A stretch of 64,000 nucleotides of DNA from Geodermatophilus pulveris (GCF_900188375.1 NZ_FZOO01000009.1:1-64000), one strand, 5' to 3'; positions 41,812 through 50,550 are shown, numbered from the stretch's first letter. The notes: generated from the sequence alone by a model not told the origin. Numbers and translations are program-made.

Positions 41812-42641
41812 GCCGACAGCCTCCGCAGCGCGCGCAGCGCCAGCAGCACGACGGCCAGGGCGAGCACCGCGGTGGTCACGGCCACCGCGGCCGCCTGGGG
41901 GCGCACGGCCAGGTCGATGGAGCCGGCCAGCCGCACGGCCATCACCGGCAGCGGCTCGGGGTAGGGGCGGCCGAGCAGCGCGGCGACCTCGTAGGAGCCC
42001 AGCGTGTAGACGAAGGTGACCGCCGACGCCCCGCCCAGCGCCGGGGCGGCCAGCGGGAGCGTCACGAACCGGAACCGCGCCCACCGGCCGGCACCCAGCA
42101 GCGCCGCCGTCTCGCCGTAGGAGCGCGCCCGCGAGGCCAGCACGCCGCCCACCACGAGGGCCACGAACGCCGACTCCTTCCACGCGTACTCCGCGACGAC
42201 GGCCACCCACCACGGCCCGCCCACCAGCGACGGCCAGGCGTCCGGGGACACCCCCAGCCAGCGGGCGAGCACGCCGGTGTCGGCCAGCAGCAGCCCCATC
42301 GCGGCCGCACCCACCAGGTGCGGGACCGGGATGGTGAGCGCGGCCAGGGCCCCGAGCAGCCGGCTGCGGCGGACGGCGGCGGTCGCGGCCAGCGCGAGCG
42401 CCAGCCCGACGGCGGCGGCGAGGACGGTCGAGGCCGCGGCGATGCCCAGCGACAGCCGGGTCGCCGTCCCCAGGTCCCCGGCCGCGGCCCGCCAGGCGTC
42501 CAGCGACAGCTCCGGCCGCCCGACCAGCGGGGTCAGGCCCAGGCTGAGCAGGACGGCGGAGACCAGCGCCGCACCGACCACGGCCGCGACCGGCACCAGG
42601 GCGGGGAGGACGAGCAGCACCGCCCGCCGCCGGGGGGTCAC
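41802..42641 (-). CDS. ABC transporter permease, first subunit
   Basis: A 279-residue membrane protein with about six hydrophobic segments and an EAA-type loop (YGETAALLGAGRWARFRFVT). GTG start 42641 lies at the end of a chain of three 14-base repeats, each providing a GTGA stop-restart site after the stop of the binding-protein gene. Confidence 0.88.
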   Translation of the reverse strand: MTPRRRAVLLVLPALVPVAAVVGAALVSAVLLSLGLTPLVGRPELSLDAWRAAAGDLGTATRLSLGIAAASTVLAAAVGLALALAATAAVRRSRLLGALAALTIPVPHLVGAAAMGLLLADTGVLARWLGVSPDAWPSLVGGPWWVAVVAEYAWKESAFVALVVGGVLASRARSYGETAALLGAGRWARFRFVTLPLAAPALGGASAVTFVYTLGSYEVAALLGRPYPEPLPVMAVRLAGSIDLAVRPQAAAVAVTTAVLALAVVLLALRALRRLSAWH

Positions 42642-42683
42642 GGGGCCGTGCTCACGGGGCCGTGCTCACGGGGCCGTGCTCAC
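42641..42683 (-). repeat. Three 14-bp tandem repeats forming stop-restart mini-ORFs at the binding-protein/permease junction
   Basis: On the minus strand the unit GTGAGCACGGCCCC occurs three times in a row. The binding-protein stop forms GTGA at 42683; from there each unit reads VSTAP and stops in a GTGA overlap with the next, until the permease starts at GTG 42641. The 42 inserted bases equal three units, so deleting them would restore one plain GTGA overlap. Confidence 0.9.
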
Positions 42684-43909
42684 GGGGCCAGGACCGACCG
42701 GCGCCACCCCTCGTCCAGCGGCGAGACCCAGTCCGCCGACAGCTCGGGCTGGGCGTTGCGCGACAGCTCCGCGTAGGGCGGCACGACGGGGGAGGCGGGC
42801 AGCTCCTCGAAGGCGGCGCGGTCGGCGTCCTCCAGGCGGCCGGTGTCGAGGACGGTGAACTGCCCCCAGGTGCCCGGGTCGGCCTTGGCGGCCTGCTGCT
42901 CCGGGGACAGCGCCAGGTCGGCGACGACCTGCGCGCCGGCGGAGTCGCCGGAGGTGGAGGGCAGGGCCAGGAAGCTGGCGTTGCCGAAGGTGCCCTCCTC
43001 CAGCGTCAGCACCCGCGTCGTCTCCGGGAAGGTGCCGTCGGCGACCAGGTCGGCCAGCGTGGCCGGCCCGTAGGTCATCGTCATGTCCACCTCCCCGTCG
43101 GCGAACAGCCGGTCGAGCTCCTGCTGCGACTGCGGGTACGTCTCCCCGCCGCGCCACAGCGCCGGGGACAGCGTGGCCAGCCGCTCGAACAGCGCCGGCG
43201 CGTACTCGTCGTAGGCCTCCTGCGAGAACTCCAGCGGCACCTCACCGGGGCCGCCGACCACGCTGGTGAGGACCTGGCGGACGAACACCGAGCCGGTGAA
43301 GTCCGGCGGGGCGGGGTGGGTGAACCGGCCCGGGTTGGCCTGCGCCCAGTCCAGCACGCCGGCCAGCGTCGTCGGCGGCTCGGGCACCCGCGCGGAGTCG
43401 TAGACGAGGGTGAACTGGGCCTTGTGCCAGGGCGACTCGCACCCCTCCACCGGGACGCCGAAGTCGTCGGTGAGCAGCGGGTCGGCGGGGTCGGTGTACC
43501 GCCGGTTGGGCAGGTCCAGCGCCCAGTCGCACAGCCAGGCGCCGGCCTGCCGCCCCGCGGCGTAGTTCTCGCCGTTGACCCACACCAGGTCGACCTCGCC
43601 GTCGGTCACGCCGGCCTGCCGCTCGGACAGCACCCGGTCCAGCGCGTCGCCGGTGTCGGCCACCGGCACGCGGCGCAGGGTCACCCCGAGCTCGGCGGCG
43701 GCCGGCGCGAGGACGTCGTCGACGTAGGCGTTGCCGGCCTCCTCGCCGCCGTACATCCACAGGTCGACGGTCTGCCCGTCGGCCTCGGCCAGCACGTCGT
43801 CCCACGGCCGGTCGGCGGCCACCGGCGCCTCGGCGGCGGGTGCGGCGCAGCCGGCGAGGGCGAGCAGCGCGGCCGCCGCCGCGATCGGACGACGACGTGC
43901 TGCGGCCAC
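42680..43909 (-). CDS. YnjB-like ABC transporter substrate-binding lipoprotein
   Basis: A 409-residue lipoprotein (lipobox LALAGC). Features shared with E. coli YnjB include DLWMYGGEEAGNAYVDDVLA, VDLVWVNGENYAAG and LDLPNRRYTDP. YnjB belongs to the iron/thiamine/spermidine-type binding proteins, but its ligand is unknown. GTG 43909 is taken as start because a signal peptide follows at once; GTG 43975 would add 22 residues. First gene of the four-gene transporter operon. Confidence 0.85.
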   Translation of the reverse strand: MAAARRRPIAAAAALLALAGCAAPAAEAPVAADRPWDDVLAEADGQTVDLWMYGGEEAGNAYVDDVLAPAAAELGVTLRRVPVADTGDALDRVLSERQAGVTDGEVDLVWVNGENYAAGRQAGAWLCDWALDLPNRRYTDPADPLLTDDFGVPVEGCESPWHKAQFTLVYDSARVPEPPTTLAGVLDWAQANPGRFTHPAPPDFTGSVFVRQVLTSVVGGPGEVPLEFSQEAYDEYAPALFERLATLSPALWRGGETYPQSQQELDRLFADGEVDMTMTYGPATLADLVADGTFPETTRVLTLEEGTFGNASFLALPSTSGDSAGAQVVADLALSPEQQAAKADPGTWGQFTVLDTGRLEDADRAAFEELPASPVVPPYAELSRNAQPELSADWVSPLDEGWRRSVLAP

Positions 43910-44005
43910 CGGACCCGCCTTCCACTCGGGGACGGCGGAGGGGGGTCCGCCGCTGGGGGTGTTCGCCGCGGGCACGGGGTCGGGTGCCGGGTGCGGCCTG
44001 TGCAG

Positions 44006-44019
44006 GATCGTGCACGATC
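44006..44019. promoter_or_regulatory. Perfect 14-bp palindrome between divergent genes
   Basis: GATCGTGCACGATC lies 40 bases before the CDP-alcohol gene start and about 97 bases from the binding-protein start. It contains the same TCGTGCACGA core as the site at 9389. Likely a repressor site serving one or both divergent units. Confidence 0.5.
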
Positions 44020-44059
44020 GGGTCGGGTCCCGCTGAGCCGGGCCCGGTCAGGAGGTGCC

Positions 44060-44698
44060 GTGCTCGACCCGACCGCCCGGGCACTGCTGGACGCGCCGCT
44101 GGCCCGCACGGCGGCGCTGCTGGACCGCCCGGGCATCACGCCGGACCGGCTCACCGGGGCCAACCTGGTGCTCGGCCTGGCCAGCGCCGCGGCGGCCGCG
44201 GCCCAGCTGTGGCTGCCCGCCCTGGTGCTCTGGCTGGCCTGCCGGCTGGCCGACGGCCTGGACGGCCCGCTGGCCCGCCGCCGCCGGGCGATGGCCTCCC
44301 CGCCCGCCCCACCCGGGGACGCCGGGGCCGGCGGGTTCTTCGACATCACCGCCGACTTCGTCGTCTACGGCGCCGGCGTGGTCGGGGTCGCGGTCGGGGC
44401 CACGGCCGGCTCCGGCGCCTCGTGGCTGCCGTTCCTGGCCGTCCTGCTGGCCTACTACGTCAACGGCGCGGCGTTCCTGGCGTTCTCCTCGATCGCCGAG
44501 CGGGCCGGCCGGCGGCTCGACGACGGCCGCTCGCTGTCCTTCCTCGGCGGGCTGGCCGAGGGCACCGAGACGGTGCTGGTGCACGCGCTGTGGCTGCTGT
44601 TCCCCGCGTACGCCGGGCCGGTCGCGTGGGCGTGGGCGGCGCTGGTGGGGGTGAGCGCCGCGCACCGGATGTGGGCGGGCTACCGCGCGCTGCGCTGA
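44060..44698 (+). CDS. CDP-alcohol phosphatidyltransferase-family protein (YnjF-like)
   Basis: A 212-residue membrane protein. The motif D-G-x2-A-R-...-G-x2-D-x3-D is present as LADGLDGPLARR and GGFFDITADFVVYG, with an insertion of about 15 residues between its halves. Several hydrophobic segments follow. Such enzymes join a CDP-alcohol to another alcohol; the acceptor is unknown. GGAGG precedes GTG 44060. Its position beside a YnjBCD-like transporter recalls ynjF in the E. coli ynj cluster. Confidence 0.83.
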   Translation: MLDPTARALLDAPLARTAALLDRPGITPDRLTGANLVLGLASAAAAAAQLWLPALVLWLACRLADGLDGPLARRRRAMASPPAPPGDAGAGGFFDITADFVVYGAGVVGVAVGATAGSGASWLPFLAVLLAYYVNGAAFLAFSSIAERAGRRLDDGRSLSFLGGLAEGTETVLVHALWLLFPAYAGPVAWAWAALVGVSAAHRMWAGYRALR

Positions 44699-46098
44699 GC
44701 GCGCAGCCGGACGGCGGCCCGCAGCACCCGCCCGAGCACCGGCCCGGCCAGCCGCGCGCGGACGTCGTCCACCGCGGCGTCCCAGGCCGCCCCGCTGTAG
44801 GTGGGGTAGGCGTGCGTGGTGCCGGCCAGGTCGGTGGTGGTCAGCCGCTCGCGGACGGCGAGGGTGAGCTCGCCGAGCACCTCCCCGGCGCGCGGGCCGA
44901 CCGCGGTGGCGCCGACGACGCGGCGGCGCCGGTCGAGGACGAGCGTGGTGAACCCGTCGGTCGCCCCGTCGGTGACCGCCCGGTCGACGTGCCCGTGGCC
45001 GACCCGGCGCACGGTGACGCCCCGCTCGGGCGGGAGGCCGACCGAGGCGACCTCGGGGGAGGTGTAGGTGACCCGCGGCACCACCGGGTCGACCTGCCGG
45101 GACAGGCCGAGCAGCGCGTTGGTGGCGGCCAGGCTGCCGTGGACGCCGGCGGTGTGGGTGAACTGCGGGTGCCCGGTGAGGTCGCCGGCGGCCCAGATGC
45201 GCGGGTTCGTCGTCCGCAGGGCGCCGTCCACCACGACGGTGCCGTCCCCGCGCAGCTCGACCCCGGCGGCCGCGCAGCCGAGGTCCGCGGTGCGGGGCCG
45301 CCGACCGACGGCGACCAGCAGCCGGTCGAAGGGGACGGCGGACCCGTCGGCCAGCCGCAGCGCACCGTCGCGGACGGCCGTGACGCCCGAGCCGGTGCAC
45401 ACCGTCACGCCGTCCCGCCGCAGCGCCGCCGTCACGACGGCGGAGGCCTCCGCGGGCTCCTCGGTGAGCAGCCGGTCGGCGCCGTCGACCACGGTGACCG
45501 CGGAGCCGAGGCGGGCGAACGCCTGCCCGAGCTCGCAGCCGATCGGGCCGCCACCGAGGACGGCCAGGCGCGCGGGCAGCTCGGTGAGGTCGTCCCACAC
45601 GGTCTCGCTGGTGAGCGGGCGGGCCTCGGCCAGCCCGTCGACCGGCGGCAGCGCGGGGGCGGCGCCGGTGGCCAGCAGGGCGCGCCCGAAGCGGACGCCG
45701 CGGCCGCCGACCGTGGCCGTGCCGGGGCCGGTGAGCACCGCCTCGGCGGCCTCCACCTGGACACCGGCGGCCTCCAGCGCCTCGCGGGAGTCGACCGGGC
45801 GGATGTGCTCGATGGCGGCCCGCACGTGCGCGCGCACCCGGCCGAAGTCCACGGTGACCTCGCCGGCGTCCACGCCGAACCGACCGGCGGTGCGGGCGCC
45901 CGCCGCGGCGTCGGCGGCGGCGAGCAGCGCCTTGGACGGGACGCAGCCGGTCCACAGGCAGTCGCCGCCGGTGCGGTCGCGCTCGGCCAGCAGCACGCGG
46001 GCCCCGAGGCTCGCGGCGGTCCTGGCGCCCACCATCCCCGCCGTCCCGCCGCCGATGACCAGCAGGTCCACCACGCCGTCGTCCCGTCGCCCGCGCAC
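44680..46098 (-). CDS. Mercuric-reductase-like FAD disulfide oxidoreductase
   Basis: A 472-residue class I flavoprotein. FAD fold LLVIGGGTAGMVGARTAASLG, redox disulfide GGDCLWTGCVPSK, NAD fold LAVLGGGPIGCELGQAFARLG, IWAAGDLTG and a C-terminal dimerisation domain with HAYPTYSGA. The HAYPTYS ending is typical of the mercuric-reductase-like group; the C-terminal Cys pair of true MerA and the HPT(x)SE end of lipoamide dehydrogenases are absent. The substrate is unknown. It overlaps the convergent CDP-alcohol gene by 19 bases. Confidence 0.87.
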   Translation of the reverse strand: MRGRRDDGVVDLLVIGGGTAGMVGARTAASLGARVLLAERDRTGGDCLWTGCVPSKALLAAADAAAGARTAGRFGVDAGEVTVDFGRVRAHVRAAIEHIRPVDSREALEAAGVQVEAAEAVLTGPGTATVGGRGVRFGRALLATGAAPALPPVDGLAEARPLTSETVWDDLTELPARLAVLGGGPIGCELGQAFARLGSAVTVVDGADRLLTEEPAEASAVVTAALRRDGVTVCTGSGVTAVRDGALRLADGSAVPFDRLLVAVGRRPRTADLGCAAAGVELRGDGTVVVDGALRTTNPRIWAAGDLTGHPQFTHTAGVHGSLAATNALLGLSRQVDPVVPRVTYTSPEVASVGLPPERGVTVRRVGHGHVDRAVTDGATDGFTTLVLDRRRRVVGATAVGPRAGEVLGELTLAVRERLTTTDLAGTTHAYPTYSGAAWDAAVDDVRARLAGPVLGRVLRAAVRLRAQRSAR

Positions 46099-46137
46099 GG
46101 CCCGACGGTAGGCGCTGCGGGCGGCCGCACCGGCCGG

Positions 46138-46467
46138 TCAGGCCGCGGGCGGCTCCCAGCCGTGGTCGGAGCAGGCGCGGAGGAAGGCGCCCCCGGCCTC
46201 GGCGACGGCGGCGTCGTCGAGCTCGTCGCTGGCCACCGTGTCGCGGAACCGCCGGTAGGGGTCGGTCAGCACGTCGCTGCCGGACCGCCCGACGAGCTCG
46301 CCGAGGCGGGCGACGAGCGCGTCGCGCTGGTCGGCGGGCCGGCCGGACACCGCCCAGGCCGACACGGCCCCGCACGCCTCGGTGGACGTCGCGTCCAGGG
46401 GCTCGCCGCCGCAGGAGGCGAGCGCCAGGGCCGCCGCCAGGAGCGCCCAGCTGCGCCGACCGGTCAT
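46138..46467 (-). CDS. Small lipoprotein of unknown function
   Basis: A 109-residue protein with a signal peptide and lipobox LALASCGG. The mature part is helical and acidic, with two more cysteines (EACGAVSAW and RACSDHGW) that could form a disulfide. No family recognised. It lies 40 bases downstream of nothing co-directional and diverges from the flavin monooxygenase gene over 39 bases. Confidence 0.75.
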   Translation of the reverse strand: MTGRRSWALLAAALALASCGGEPLDATSTEACGAVSAWAVSGRPADQRDALVARLGELVGRSGSDVLTDPYRRFRDTVASDELDDAAVAEAGGAFLRACSDHGWEPPAA

Positions 46468-46506
46468 GCCGCGACGGTATCGGGGCCCGCGGGGGACGAT
46501 CGGTGG

Positions 46507-47634
46507 GTGCTGTCCACCCCCGACGTCCTCGTCATCGGCGCCGGGCAGGCCGGTCTCGGGACCGCGTACCACCTGCACCGCCTCGGCGTCCGCGACGTGC
46601 TGGTCCTCGAGGCGCGCGGCATCGGCCAGAGCTGGCTGGAGCGCTGGGACTCCCTGCGGCTGTTCACCCCGCGCCGGTACTCCACGCTGCCCGGGCTGCC
46701 GTTCCCGCCCGGCCCGACGCCGACGCCGTCGCGGGAGGAGATGGCCGGCTACCTGCGCGAGTACGCCCGCCGGTGGGGGCTGCGGGTGCGCACCGGCACG
46801 CCCGTGCGGCGGCTCACCCGCGACGGCGGCGGCTTCTGCGCCGACACGCCGGCCGGCCCGGTGCGCGCCCGGCACGTGGTGGTCGCCTCGGGGGCGTTCC
46901 GCCGCCCGTCCGTCCCCGCGGCCGCCCGCGACCTCGCCGTCCCCCAGCTGCACTCCGCGGACTACCGGCGTCCGGACGACGTCCCGCCGGGGCGCGTGCT
47001 GGTCGTCGGCGGCGGCAACTCCGCCGCCCAGCTGGCCGTCGAGCTGGCCGCGACCCACGACGTCACGGTCGCCAGCGCCCGCGAGCCGCGCTACGTGCCC
47101 GAGCGGGCGCTCGGGGTGGGCCTGTTCGACTGGCTCCGGCTCACCCGGGTGCTCGACGCCGACCGGGACGCCTGGGTGTCCCGGCGCATCCGGGCCCGCG
47201 GCGACGCGGTCGTCGGCCGGGACCTGGACCGGCTGCGCCGCCGCGGGGTGGTCCGGGTGCTCCCGCACCGGGTGGTCTCCGCCGACGGCGACCGGGTCGG
47301 GCTGTCCGACGGCTCGGTCGAGGAGGTGGCGAGCGTGTTGTGGTGCACCGGTTTCGCGCCCGACACCGGCTGGGTCGACGTCCCCGGCGCCCTGGACGGG
47401 GACGGCGCACCCCGCCACGACCGCGGCGCCTCGCCGGTGCCCGGGCTGCACTGGATGGGGCTGCCCTGGCAGACCCGGGTGAACTCCGGGCTGGTCGACG
47501 GCGTGGACCGGGACGCCCGCCGGACGGCCGCCCGGGTGCGCCGCGCGCTGTCACCGGCCCCTGGTAGACAGGGGCGGTGGCTGCCTCCCGCGACGTGGAC
47601 GCGTCCTTCCTCGCCCTCCCGCTCTCCGCGCTGA
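46507..47634 (+). CDS. Flavin-containing monooxygenase-like NAD(P)/FAD oxidoreductase
   Basis: About 375 residues. FAD fold VLVIGAGQAGLGTAYHLHRLG, the segment SWLERWDSLRLFTPRRYSTLPG, NADPH fold VLVVGGGNSAAQLAVELA and LWCTGFAPDTGW. This is the single-component YhiQ/CzcO-like flavin monooxygenase pattern. Substrate unknown. GTG 46507 is chosen just before the FAD strand. The last 58 bases overlap tldD, and the final 20 residues look like read-through of that region. Confidence 0.83.
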   Translation: MLSTPDVLVIGAGQAGLGTAYHLHRLGVRDVLVLEARGIGQSWLERWDSLRLFTPRRYSTLPGLPFPPGPTPTPSREEMAGYLREYARRWGLRVRTGTPVRRLTRDGGGFCADTPAGPVRARHVVVASGAFRRPSVPAAARDLAVPQLHSADYRRPDDVPPGRVLVVGGGNSAAQLAVELAATHDVTVASAREPRYVPERALGVGLFDWLRLTRVLDADRDAWVSRRIRARGDAVVGRDLDRLRRRGVVRVLPHRVVSADGDRVGLSDGSVEEVASVLWCTGFAPDTGWVDVPGALDGDGAPRHDRGASPVPGLHWMGLPWQTRVNSGLVDGVDRDARRTAARVRRALSPAPGRQGRWLPPATWTRPSSPSRSPR

Positions 47635-49091
47635 CCGACGCCGCGCTCACCCGCGCGGTCGACCTGGGCTGCGCGCACGCCGACATCCGGGTGGAGCGGA
47701 TCCGCACCCAGTCGATCAGCCTGCGCGACGCCCGGCTGGAGGTGCTGGCCGACGGCGAGGACCTCGGCCTGGCCGTGCGGGTGGTGCACGAGGGCACCTG
47801 GGGCTTCGCGGCGGGCGTCGTCCTCACCGCCGCCGAGGCCGTCCGGCTGGCCGAGGAGGCCGTCGCGGTGGCGCAGGTGTCGGCGGCGGTGAACAGCGAC
47901 CGCGTCGAGCTGGCGCCCGAGCCGGTGTACCCGGACGGCGTGTGGGTGTCCGACTACGACGTCGACCCGTTCGCGGTGCCCGACGGCGAGAAGACCGCGC
48001 TGCTCACCGAGCTGTCCGAGCAGCTGCTGGCCGCCGACGGTGTCGAGCACGTGCAGACCGGCTGCCAGTCGGTCAAGGAGCAGAAGTACTACGCCGACAC
48101 CGCCGGCACCCGGACCCGCCAGCAGCGGGTGCGCATCCACCCCGACCTCACCGCGCTCACCGTCGACCGCACCACCGGCGCCTTCGAGAGCATGCGCACC
48201 CTCGCCCCGCCGGCCGGCCGCGGCTGGGAGTACCTGACCGGCACCGGCTGGGACTGGCGCGCCGAGATCGCGGAGATCCCCGAGCTGCTCCGCGAGAAGA
48301 CCAAGGCGCCGTCGGTGCAGCCCGGCCGCTACGACCTCGTCGTCGACCCGTCGAACCTGTGGCTGACCATCCACGAGTCCATCGGGCACGCCACCGAGCT
48401 GGACCGCGCGCTGGGCTACGAAGCCGCCTACGCGGGCACCTCCTTCGCCACCCCAGACAAGCTCGGCACGCTGCAGTACGGGTCGCCGGTCATGGACGTC
48501 ACCGGGGACCGGACGGCCGCGCACGGGCTGTCCACGGTCGGCTGGGACGACGAGGGGGTGGCCGCCCAGCGGTGGGACATCGTCCGCGACGGCGTGCTGG
48601 TCGGCTACCAGGTCGACCGCAACACCGCGCGGCTGGGCGGCATGGCGCGCTCCAACGGCTGCGCGTTCGCCGACTCCCCGCAGCACACGCCCGTGCAGCG
48701 CATGGCCAACGTGTCGCTGCAGCCGGCACCCGACGGCCCCTCGACCGCGGAGGTCATCGCCGGCGTCGAGCACGGCGTCTACGTCGTCGGCGACAAGAGC
48801 TGGTCGATCGACATGCAACGCTACAACTTCCAGTTCACCGGCCAGCGCTTCTACCGGATCGAGGGCGGCCGCCTCGCCGGCCAGCTGCGCGACGTGGCCT
48901 ACCAGGCGACGACGACGGACTTCTGGGGTTCCATGCGGGTCGTCGGCGGCCCGCAGACCTACGTCCTCGGCGGCGCGTTCAACTGCGGGAAGGCCCAGCC
49001 CGGGCAGGTCGCCCCGGTCAGCCACGGCTGCCCGGTGGCGCTGTTCGAGGGCGTGGCCATCCTCAACACGGTGCAGGAGGCCGGTCGATGA
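47577..49091 (+). CDS. tldD: TldD-family metalloprotease
   Basis: A 504-residue protein with the zinc motif HESIGHATELD (HExxxH) and the usual long C-terminal barrel. TldD and TldE form a heterodimeric protease that degrades unstructured peptides or trims RiPP leaders. No RiPP precursor or maturase lies next to the pair here. GTG start overlaps the monooxygenase gene. Its stop forms an ATGA overlap with a 25-codon mini-ORF that links it to tldE. Confidence 0.92.
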   Translation: MAASRDVDASFLALPLSALTDAALTRAVDLGCAHADIRVERIRTQSISLRDARLEVLADGEDLGLAVRVVHEGTWGFAAGVVLTAAEAVRLAEEAVAVAQVSAAVNSDRVELAPEPVYPDGVWVSDYDVDPFAVPDGEKTALLTELSEQLLAADGVEHVQTGCQSVKEQKYYADTAGTRTRQQRVRIHPDLTALTVDRTTGAFESMRTLAPPAGRGWEYLTGTGWDWRAEIAEIPELLREKTKAPSVQPGRYDLVVDPSNLWLTIHESIGHATELDRALGYEAAYAGTSFATPDKLGTLQYGSPVMDVTGDRTAAHGLSTVGWDDEGVAAQRWDIVRDGVLVGYQVDRNTARLGGMARSNGCAFADSPQHTPVQRMANVSLQPAPDGPSTAEVIAGVEHGVYVVGDKSWSIDMQRYNFQFTGQRFYRIEGGRLAGQLRDVAYQATTTDFWGSMRVVGGPQTYVLGGAFNCGKAQPGQVAPVSHGCPVALFEGVAILNTVQEAGR

Positions 49092-49165
49092 GTTCCGGTG
49101 CGAGCGTCAGCGAGCGGGCTGTGAGCATCGCAGCGAGCGCCAGCGAGCGAGGAGCGGGACGATGA
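49088..49165 (+). repeat. 25-codon repeat-derived mini-ORF linking tldD and tldE by two ATGA overlaps
   Basis: ATG 49088 overlaps the tldD stop; the frame encodes 25 residues rich in Ser, Ala, Glu and Arg (ASVSER and SASERGAGR), then stops in an ATGA overlap with tldE. CAGCGAGCG occurs three times (49108, 49131, 49141), and CGATGAGTT or its near copy flanks the stretch, as if 74 bases had been inserted into a direct tldD-tldE ATGA junction. Confidence 0.75.
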
Positions 49166-50550
49166 GTTGGCTGCGTCCGCAGGACGTCGTCGAGAAGGCG
49201 CTGGCCGCCTCCACCGCCGACGGGCAGGTCGCCTTCGTCGTGGAGAGCTCGGAGGCCAACCTCCGCTGGGCCAACAACAGCCTGACCACCAACGGCGCGA
49301 TGCGCTCCCGGCAGGTCGTCGTCGTCTCCTTCGTCGACGGCGGCGCCGGGGTGGCGGCCGGCACCGTCGCCCGCACCGGCAACCCCGACGTCGCAGAGCT
49401 GGTGGCCGCCAGCGAGCAGGCCGCCCGCGACGCCGGCCCGGCCGAGGACGCCGTCCCGCTGGTCAGCGAGACCCCGCCCGGCGCCGGCGACTGGGACGCC
49501 GACCCCGCGGAGACCTCGATCGCCGTCTTCCGCGACGTCGCGCCGGCGCTCGGGGAGGCCTTCGGCGGCGCCCGCGACCGCGGCGAGCGGCTGTTCGGCT
49601 ACGCCGAGCACGGCATGTCCACCACCTACCTCGGGACGTCGACCGGGCTGCGGCTGCGGCACGACCAGCCCGGCGGCCGGGTGGAGCTCAACGGCAAGAG
49701 CGACGACATGAGCCGCTCGGTGTGGGCCGGCGTCGGCACCCGCGACTTCACCGACGTGTCGGTGGCCGGCCTGGTCGCCGACGTGCAGCGCGGGCTCGGC
49801 TGGTCGCAGCGGCGGGTCGAGCTGCCCGCCGGCCGGCACGAGACGCTGCTCCCGCCCTCGGCGGTCGCCGACCTGATGATCTACGCCTACTGGACGATGC
49901 AGGCCCGCGACGCCGACGAGGGACGCAACGTCTACGCCCGGCCCGGCGGCGGGAACCGGGTCGGCGAGCGGCTGGCCACGCTGCCGCTCACGCTGCGCAG
50001 CGACCCGTTCGAGCCCGGCCTGGAGGCCAGCCCGTTCCAGGTGGTGAGCGCCTCGTCGGGGGCGGCGTCGGTCTTCGACAACGGCATGGCGATCCCGGCG
50101 GTCGACTGGGTCTCCGGCGGTGTGCTGACCAATCTCATCCGGCCCCGGGCCTGGGCGCTCAGGACCACCGCACCGGCCACCGCCGCCGTCGACAACCTCG
50201 TCCTGGAGCAGCCGGGCGCGACCGCGTCCCTGGAGGACATGGTCGCCGCCACCGACCGCGGGCTGCTGCTGACCACGCTCTGGTACATCCGCGAGGTCGA
50301 CCCGCAGACGCTGCTGCTCACCGGTCTGACCCGCGACGGCGTGTTCCTCGTCGAGGGCGGGGAGGTGGTGGGCGCGGTGAACAACTTCCGGTTCAACGAG
50401 TCGCCGGTGGACCTGCTCGGCCGCATCACCGAGGCCGGCCGCACCGAGCGCACGCTGCCGCGGGAGTGGAACGACTGGTTCACCCGGACCGCGATGCCCG
50501 CCGTCCGCGTGCCGGACTTCAACATGAGCTCGGTGTCCCCGGCCAGCTGA
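49162..50550 (+). CDS. tldE: TldE/PmbA-family protein
   Basis: A 462-residue partner of TldD without the HExxxH motif. Typical regions: VEKALAASTADGQVAFVVES, a middle RRVELPAGRHETLLPPSAV and VFDNGMAIPAVDWVSGG, ending in MPAVRVPDFNMSSVSPAS. TldE lacks the metal site but is needed for TldD activity. ATG 49162 with GAGGAGCGGGA upstream. The following 239 bases contain no gene that I can support. Confidence 0.92.
   Translation: MSWLRPQDVVEKALAASTADGQVAFVVESSEANLRWANNSLTTNGAMRSRQVVVVSFVDGGAGVAAGTVARTGNPDVAELVAASEQAARDAGPAEDAVPLVSETPPGAGDWDADPAETSIAVFRDVAPALGEAFGGARDRGERLFGYAEHGMSTTYLGTSTGLRLRHDQPGGRVELNGKSDDMSRSVWAGVGTRDFTDVSVAGLVADVQRGLGWSQRRVELPAGRHETLLPPSAVADLMIYAYWTMQARDADEGRNVYARPGGGNRVGERLATLPLTLRSDPFEPGLEASPFQVVSASSGAASVFDNGMAIPAVDWVSGGVLTNLIRPRAWALRTTAPATAAVDNLVLEQPGATASLEDMVAATDRGLLLTTLWYIREVDPQTLLLTGLTRDGVFLVEGGEVVGAVNNFRFNESPVDLLGRITEAGRTERTLPREWNDWFTRTAMPAVRVPDFNMSSVSPAS

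Noticed and set aside
42641..42683. CRISPR-like repeat array
   Set aside because: Units are 14 bases, directly abutting and without spacers; there are no cas genes.
43840..46506. Long plus-strand open frame running into the flavin monooxygenase
   Set aside because: Only the part after GTG 46507 resembles a protein family; the rest is antisense to, or an alternative frame of, the CDP-alcohol and flavoprotein genes.
47577..50550. TldD/TldE as part of a RiPP biosynthetic cluster
   Set aside because: No precursor peptide, cyclodehydratase or maturase is adjacent; MftA maturation is assigned to MftE.
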